10,744 nucleotides of DNA from Alphaproteobacteria bacterium UBA2947. Lineage in GTDB: Bacteria > Pseudomonadota > Alphaproteobacteria > Rs-D84. Each line of letters begins with the position of its first letter. Positions within the stretch are counted from its first letter, which is position 1. Under the pieces are notes generated by a model that made no database searches, was not told the origin of the DNA, and saw only the letters and a list, made by a program, of their open reading frames with translations. Below, piece after piece: positions 7,049-10,744 of this stretch. Location: positions 47,955-58,698 of the forward strand of contig DEBV01000008.1 in the NCBI GenBank assembly GCA_002348925.1, read 5' to 3'. The position numbers and the translations under genes were made by a program.

Positions 7049-7606
7049 TTATTTGCCTGTGGCGCGACGTTTAACAGCAACCGCTTTTTTTGCACCTGTT
7101 GCTTTTGGCGCTGCAGCTTTCTTTTCAGCAGCAACTTTTGTCGCTTTTTCTGCCTTTGGTGCTTTTGCTTCGGTTGCTTCTTTTGCAACAGGTTCTACTT
7201 TTTCAGCAGCAACTGTTTTTGGCGCAACTTTCTTGGCATTTTCATCACGATCAACCAATTCGATGATTGCCATAGGTGCAGCATCACCATAACGGAAACC
7301 TGCTTTCAAAACGCGAGTATAACCACCAGGACGTTTTGCATAGCGTGGGCCCAACACAGCAAACAATTTTTTAACTGTTTTATCAGAACCATTGCCCAAT
7401 TCAGATGCAGTCAAACGACGATTTGCGACTGTATCGACTTTTGCACGAGTAATCAATTTTTCGACTACACTGCGTAAATCTTTTGCTTTTGGCAAAGTTG
7501 TTTTAATTTGTTCTTTTTCAATCAAGTTTTTCGCCAAACCAATAAACAAGGCTTTGCGTGCATTTGTGTCGCGATTGAAAGTACGACCTGCTTTCATATG
7601 TCTCAT
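7049..7606 (-). CDS. rplQ: 50S ribosomal protein L17 (bL17) with a long Lys/Ala tail
   Basis: bL17 is a structural protein of the large ribosomal subunit. The start MRHMKAGRTFNRD matches the family N-terminus (usual form MRHRKSGRKLNR). The core continues with RKALFIGLAKNLI, KTTLPKAKDLR and the conserved C-terminal part GPRYAKRPGGYTRVLKAGFRYGDAAPMAIIEL (split at ~86-117). The core ends near residue 122. A further ~63 residues form a Lys/Ala/Glu-rich, low-complexity tail ending KRRATGK, making 185 aa against ~127 in E. coli. Basic tails on bL17 are known in Alphaproteobacteria, but this one is long. The ATG has a strong AAAAGGAG ribosome site (7613-7620), 6 nt upstream. It follows rpoA, as is usual, but after a 258-bp gap instead of a short one, and ends before a strong terminator. 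Confidence 0.97.
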   Translation of the reverse strand: MRHMKAGRTFNRDTNARKALFIGLAKNLIEKEQIKTTLPKAKDLRSVVEKLITRAKVDTVANRRLTASELGNGSDKTVKKLFAVLGPRYAKRPGGYTRVLKAGFRYGDAAPMAIIELVDRDENAKKVAPKTVAAEKVEPVAKEATEAKAPKAEKATKVAAEKKAAAPKATGAKKAVAVKRRATGK

Positions 7607-7864
7607 CGATTACTCCTTTTGTTGTTTCTGCCCTGATTATCAGGGATTTTATGAGACCCACAACCAAAAATTTCTTTCTGCGATGTGGAAATTAGTTTTG
7701 TTATTTTACCGTTTTTCTTGCCAAGTGCAAGAAAAAATCACTTTACTCCTAGCGAAGTACAAGAAAATGATTTATGTGTGAGTGATTGGAAGTGGTTGAC
7801 ATTTTGAAGTGTAGTAAACCTACATGAAAAACGGCAACCACAACAAGCACCCACAGAAATCATT
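7607..7864 (-). other. 258-bp rpoA-rplQ spacer with two hairpins and a short direct repeat
   Basis: In most bacteria these two genes are tens of bases apart. This spacer holds a perfect 10-bp stem with a 5-nt loop (7712-7736), a 6-bp stem with a 3-nt loop (CCCTGATTATCAGGG, 7631-7645), and a 13-nt direct repeat with one mismatch (7723-7735 and 7755-7767). Neither hairpin is followed by a T run on the transcribed strand, so they are not terminators. They could be processing, stability or attenuation structures. I see no tRNA or convincing gene. A 41-codon frame starting next to the rpoA stop lacks a ribosome site. Confidence 0.55.
7703..7730 (-). promoter_or_regulatory. Weak possible internal promoter for rplQ
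   Basis: On the - strand, TTGCAC (7725-7730) and TAAAAT (7703-7708) lie 16 bp apart. The -10 is good (5/6) but the -35 is poor (3/6), and the element overlaps the 10-bp hairpin. If used, it would start rplQ mRNA ~90 nt before the ATG. Chance occurrence in AT-rich DNA is plausible. Confidence 0.25.
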
Positions 7865-8893
7865 TTATTTGTATGGGTCTTCGTATTTTTTGGCCAATTC
7901 CGCCACATTTTCTGGCGGCCAACCTGGCACTTCCATACCCAAAGACAATCCCATCGCTTCCAATTGAGCCTTGATTTCATTCAAAGACTTACGACCAAAG
8001 TTTGGTGTTTTCAACATATCGTTTTCTGTCTTTTGAACCAATTCACCCAACCAGTTAATCTTGTCGTTCTTTAAGCAATTTGTTGCACGAACAGACAATT
8101 CAAGTTCATCAACATGTTTCAACAATTTTGAATCGAATGGCAAAACATCTTTTGCTTTTTCGTCTTCAGACATAACGTTAATTTGTGTTGGATCTTCAAA
8201 GTTGATAAACACAGTCAATTGGTCTGTCAAAATACGCGCAGCGAAAGCAATTGCATCTTCTGGTGTAACAGAACCGTTTGTTTTAACTGTTAATTCCAAT
8301 TTATCATAATCAGTTGATTGACCAACACGAGTTTGTGAAACACTGGACGCCACGTTCAAAATTGGCGAATAAATAGAATCTACTGGAATTGTTCCCAATG
8401 GCAAATCTGCAGCATTAACACTTGCTGGGACATAACCACGACCTGATGCCAATGTAATTTCCATATCCAAAGACGCACCGTTATCCAAAGTGCAAATTTC
8501 GGCATCTTTGTTCATAACTTCAACATTAGCACTTGTTTCAATCATACCAGCAGTCACAACCGCAGGACCTTTGACTTTAATAGTTGCTTTGTGTTGACCT
8601 TCGGTTAACGCTTTGAAATAAACGCCTTTCAAATTCAAAAGGATATCTGTGACATCTTCACGAACGCCACTGATGCTGCTGAATTCGTGTTGAACACCAT
8701 CGATTTTAACATAAATTGGTGCACATCCTTGAAGTGAAGACAACAAGACACGACGCAATGCGGTTCCAAGTGTCAAACCAAATCCTTTTTCCAAAGGTTC
8801 AGCAATTAAAGTTGCAATATTAGGATTTTTTTCATCGACTTTGATATTCAATTTTTTTGGCTTGATCAAAGTCATCCAGTTTTTTTCAATCAT
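7865..8893 (-). CDS. rpoA: DNA-directed RNA polymerase subunit alpha
   Basis: Dimerises to nucleate assembly of the RNA polymerase core and contacts promoter UP elements and activators. At 342 aa it is about normal length. The N-terminal domain carries the assembly helix GFGLTLGTALRRVLLSSL (37-54), and a linker lies around 237-255. The C-terminal domain keeps the DNA-contacting residues at a constant +4 offset from E. coli numbering: R269, N272, C273, L274, K275, then N298, G300, K302, S303, E306. The start MIEKNWMTLIKP matches alphaproteobacterial RpoA, and GGAG (8901-8904) lies 7 nt upstream. Normally rpoA follows rpsM and rpsK in the alpha ribosomal operon. Here the upstream neighbour is instead a cysteine-rich repeat protein gene, and rpoA has its own promoter in the 103-bp gap. 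No key residue is missing. Confidence 0.98.
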   Translation of the reverse strand: MIEKNWMTLIKPKKLNIKVDEKNPNIATLIAEPLEKGFGLTLGTALRRVLLSSLQGCAPIYVKIDGVQHEFSSISGVREDVTDILLNLKGVYFKALTEGQHKATIKVKGPAVVTAGMIETSANVEVMNKDAEICTLDNGASLDMEITLASGRGYVPASVNAADLPLGTIPVDSIYSPILNVASSVSQTRVGQSTDYDKLELTVKTNGSVTPEDAIAFAARILTDQLTVFINFEDPTQINVMSEDEKAKDVLPFDSKLLKHVDELELSVRATNCLKNDKINWLGELVQKTENDMLKTPNFGRKSLNEIKAQLEAMGLSLGMEVPGWPPENVAELAKKYEDPYK

Positions 8894-8963
8894 TTTTATA
8901 CTCCATCAGGCTTAGTTTATTATTTTCACCAGATTTGCGCGATTTTTTCAATCGTGCTCGCGA

Positions 8964-8992
8964 ATTTTATATCAAAAAATCCAGAAAGTCAA
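8964..8992 (-). promoter_or_regulatory. Promoter of rpoA-rplQ
   Basis: On the - strand, TTGACT (8987-8992) and TAAAAT (8964-8969) are separated by exactly 17 bp, each one base off consensus. The -35 begins only 4 bp past the upstream gene's stop codon. The expected start near 8957 gives a ~64-nt leader. A CGCGA/TCGCG inverted repeat (8938-8962) spans the start region and could fold in the early leader or bind protein. I find no intrinsic terminator for the upstream gene here, so some read-through into rpoA is possible. Confidence 0.75.
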
Positions 8993-8996
8993 CGAA

Positions 8997-10744
8997 TTAT
9001 TCTTCATCCCAAAAATCAGAATCTGTCGGCCGTGCAGTCTGCATGGTTGCAGGATTTACATCTGGGAAAGTTTTTATAACCGATCTATTTAATGATTCAA
9101 TCTTTACATTATCACTCAAATAAAAAAGTACCCAACTTCCATCAGAATGTACCATAGATAAACCAGACATCTTAAACTTACACGCATCACGTGACACACA
9201 ACCAACACCATAATCACCTTCACGTTTCAAACACAGACCATCATAACCATCAGCAACAGGACCACTTTCCATAGTAGAATATCCCAATGGACAAGGCGTG
9301 CATTGTGTCTCTCCACCTTCAGAATATGTCCCCACAGGACACATAGTGCGGATAGTGTCACCAGGACAATAATACCCAGCAGGACACACATTACACACCA
9401 TTTTGGCATTCGACCCCTGTCCATCCACCGAGTAAAAACGCCAATTGACCGCCTGCAAATAAAAACCACCTTCGTTACATGTGCCGCATGTACCATTTAC
9501 ATTATATTCGTCTTTCCCACATTCTGTACAAAAAGCGTTTTTCATATCGTATGTGGAGGGCAAAGGACTTGCTATAACAGAATTCGTATCTGGGAACACA
9601 TCTGATACTTTACGAATATATTTATTCTGTGTGGCATTATACACATACACAACATTTGTTGCAGAATTACAATTATCTTTGTATGGTTTTAACTTTACCG
9701 CACAGGTATCAGTCCCGTATTCATCGGTAAATTGGAAACGTTCATCTTCACCAACTTCACCTTCCGCATTAGTCCCTTCCAATGGACATATCTTACATTG
9801 ACCGTTTTCTATATACTTCCCATGACCAGCTTCACAAGCACCACAATGATCTACTAAATTCGTAGAATCGATATTATTATATCCTGTATAACCTTCTTTT
9901 GGGATGACAATATAGTCATCAGATTCCTGATTATATTTATACCCACCATCAGAATTGTATTTATAGACAACGTTTGTTCCAGATGCACACTTACTTACAT
10001 CTGTGTTCAATCTTATGGCACAACTGGTGACACCTTCACGACTGTTACCATATTCAATAAATTGGTAAAGTAAACCTGTCCCTATTACTATTAGATTTTC
10101 ATTGCCTACGGGACAAGCCTTACAACGATCTCCAAGCCCGTCATTACCAGAAATATAATAACCAGCATTAACTTTAACAGTATTTGAAACAAGTGTATCA
10201 TAATTATTCGTTGACGAATTATATGCATACACAACATTTGTTCCACTGGCACAAATACTTTTACTAAGATTCAATTGTACAGCACAAGACCCTATACCTT
10301 GTCCGTTTCCATACGCAACAAATTGGTAAAGTTTATTTGCACCTATATTTTCATCAGTCGGACATTCTGTACAACCTTCTTTTTCATCCATATAATACCC
10401 ATATCCAAGGTTACAACTGCCACAATGATCAACCACATCTGTTGAATCTATTCCATAAAGTCTGTAATACCCATTATCAGGAAAGACAATATAGTCGTTA
10501 TTATTCGCATCATATTTATAAGTACCTTTATCTTTATCATATATATAAACAACATTTGTTCCTGTTGCGCATTTACTTACGCTGACGTTTAATTTTAAAG
10601 CACAAATTACATCTCCGTTGCTGTCGTATCCGTGTACAATCTTCTGATAAAGCCCTGACCTAATAGCCCTCGCTGCTTTGATATCATTAAGAGGTAAAGG
10701 ACACTCATCAGCAGGATCGTCTACCGTTTCGTTTCCTTCTTCCT
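8997..10744 (-). CDS. Cysteine-rich tandem-repeat protein with GCC2/GCC3-like module, 5' end outside the window
   Basis: The frame is open from the stop at 8997 to the right edge (581 visible residues). The GTG at 10436 is therefore not the true start, and the N-terminus is missing. Four tandem units (83-113 aa) begin with CP and share (L/F)YQF..YGN, SCA(V/I)xLN, C.SGTNVVYxYN and, in the long units, IDSTxxVDHCGxC. They are followed by a cysteine cluster (CPAGYYCPGD..., CPVGTYS..., CPLGYST) with the spacing of GCC2/GCC3, ephrin-receptor-like repeats. The last ~75 residues have fewer cysteines and end in acidic DSDFWDEE, with no C-terminal membrane anchor or sorting motif visible. Such cysteine-rich repeats are typical of extracytoplasmic, disulfide-bonded proteins; surface display or secretion is inferred because the signal peptide lies outside the window. 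It sits directly upstream of rpoA. The function is unknown. Confidence 0.85.
   Translation of the reverse strand, partial: EEGNETVDDPADECPLPLNDIKAARAIRSGLYQKIVHGYDSNGDVICALKLNVSVSKCATGTNVVYIYDKDKGTYKYDANNNDYIVFPDNGYYRLYGIDSTDVVDHCGSCNLGYGYYMDEKEGCTECPTDENIGANKLYQFVAYGNGQGIGSCAVQLNLSKSICASGTNVVYAYNSSTNNYDTLVSNTVKVNAGYYISGNDGLGDRCKACPVGNENLIVIGTGLLYQFIEYGNSREGVTSCAIRLNTDVSKCASGTNVVYKYNSDGGYKYNQESDDYIVIPKEGYTGYNNIDSTNLVDHCGACEAGHGKYIENGQCKICPLEGTNAEGEVGEDERFQFTDEYGTDTCAVKLKPYKDNCNSATNVVYVYNATQNKYIRKVSDVFPDTNSVIASPLPSTYDMKNAFCTECGKDEYNVNGTCGTCNEGGFYLQAVNWRFYSVDGQGSNAKMVCNVCPAGYYCPGDTIRTMCPVGTYSEGGETQCTPCPLGYSTMESGPVADGYDGLCLKREGDYGVGCVSRDACKFKMSGLSMVHSDGSWVLFYLSDNVKIESLNRSVIKTFPDVNPATMQTARPTDSDFWDEE
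9231..9385 (-). other. GCC2/GCC3-like cysteine module
   Basis: Codes for a segment with CNVCPAGYYCPGD, MCPVGTYSEGG, CTPCPLGYST and a closing GLC. The repeated CP-x-G-(Y/T)-Y/S pattern is that of ephrin-receptor-like GCC2/GCC3 repeats, known mostly from eukaryotic surface proteins but also found in some bacteria. The assignment is by eye. Confidence 0.6.
9477..9788 (-). repeat. Tandem unit 4 (diverged, 104 aa) of the cysteine-rich repeat protein
   Basis: Contains FQFTDEYG, TCAVKLK, CNSATNVVYVYN and a closing CTEC...CGTC series. It is the least conserved unit, and it leads into the GCC-like module. Confidence 0.7.
9789..10115 (-). repeat. Tandem unit 3 (long, 109 aa) of the cysteine-rich repeat protein
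   Basis: Contains LYQFIEYGN, SCAIRLN, CASGTNVVYKYN and IDSTNLVDHCGAC. It resembles unit 1 in its second half and unit 2 in its first half. Confidence 0.8.
10116..10364 (-). repeat. Tandem unit 2 (short, 83 aa) of the cysteine-rich repeat protein
   Basis: Contains LYQFVAYGN, SCAVQLN, CASGTNVVYAYN and a GYY motif. It lacks the IDSTxxVDHCGxC segment of units 1 and 3, ending instead in GDRCKAC. Confidence 0.8.
10365..10703 (-). repeat. Tandem unit 1 (long, 113 aa) of the cysteine-rich repeat protein
   Basis: Runs from the Cys of CPLPLND to the next CP. Contains GLYQ, ICALKLN, CATGTNVVYIY and IDSTDVVDHCGSC. Most diverged in its first third. Confidence 0.8.

Noticed and set aside
7631..7645. CCCTGATTATCAGGG hairpin as a terminator
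   Set aside because: No T run follows it in the leftward direction of transcription, and rplQ begins just downstream. Rightward there is no gene to terminate.
7796..7801. TTGACA on the + strand in the rpoA-rplQ spacer
   Set aside because: No acceptable -10 at 16-18 bp, and no rightward gene follows.
7738..7863. 41-codon leftward frame right after rpoA, cysteine-rich at its start (MISVGACCGC...)
   Set aside because: No Shine-Dalgarno upstream of its ATG and no family resemblance. It is kept only as part of the spacer finding, not as a gene.
864..8996. GANTC methylation sites in the promoters as evidence of CcrM control
   Set aside because: I read the intergenic regions and saw no GANTC in them, so direct methylation control of these promoters is not supported.
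10434..10436. GTG as the start of the cysteine-rich repeat protein
   Set aside because: The same frame is open upstream to the window edge and encodes another matching repeat unit, so the true start lies beyond 10744.
1..10744. Mobile element, CRISPR array, tRNA or restriction partner for the methyltransferase
   Set aside because: No transposase or integrase motifs, terminal inverted repeats, spaced identical repeats, cloverleaf or endonuclease gene found. CcrM enzymes are normally solitary.

Overview
The window looks like chromosomal DNA from an AT-rich, uncultured alphaproteobacterium, possibly a gut or host-associated lineage. The alphaproteobacterial assignment rests on two genes: a CcrM-type GANTC adenine methyltransferase that keeps the C-terminal domain typical of that family, and an RNA polymerase alpha subunit beginning MIEKNWMTLIKP, which is the alphaproteobacterial style. 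The finer placement is inference. I see no mobile element, CRISPR array, tRNA or rRNA.

Layout. (1) The 3' end of ccrM runs rightward off the left edge and stops at 863. A hairpin terminator that can work in both directions separates it from a convergent leftward gene for a secreted 685-aa protein with a Pro-Thr linker and two glycine zippers (935-2992). (2) A 126-bp divergent intergenic region carries a perfect-consensus promoter whose expected start site is the ATG of a rightward gene (3119-4087). That gene encodes a two-helix membrane protein with an acidic linker and a C-terminal domain, and its mRNA is probably leaderless. (3) A second two-way terminator lies at its junction with a convergent leftward gene for a secreted, cysteine-rich 941-aa protein (4113-6938), which has its own promoter. 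(4) Next comes the leftward pair rpoA-rplQ (8893 to 7049), with its own promoter and a strong terminator. An unusual 258-bp spacer separates the two genes. (5) A leftward gene for a very cysteine-rich repeat protein (8997 to beyond 10744) runs off the right edge. It has four tandem ~83-113-aa units followed by a GCC2/GCC3-like cysteine module.

How the genes relate. rpoA and rplQ are housekeeping genes (transcription and large ribosomal subunit), and ccrM is the usual cell-cycle methyltransferase. The other four genes look like an accessory envelope or secretome set. Two have Sec signal peptides, three are cysteine-rich and one is an inner-membrane protein. The 941-aa and 685-aa proteins share a CX6C pattern (Cys, six residues, Cys), eight times in the former and twice in the latter, which suggests one disulfide-stabilised fold class. 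I do not recognise these four as named families and assign them no function. The most notable features are the cysteine-rich proteins flanking a relocated rpoA-rplQ pair, and the leaderless gene with clustered TTGTC/GACAA half-sites at its promoter.
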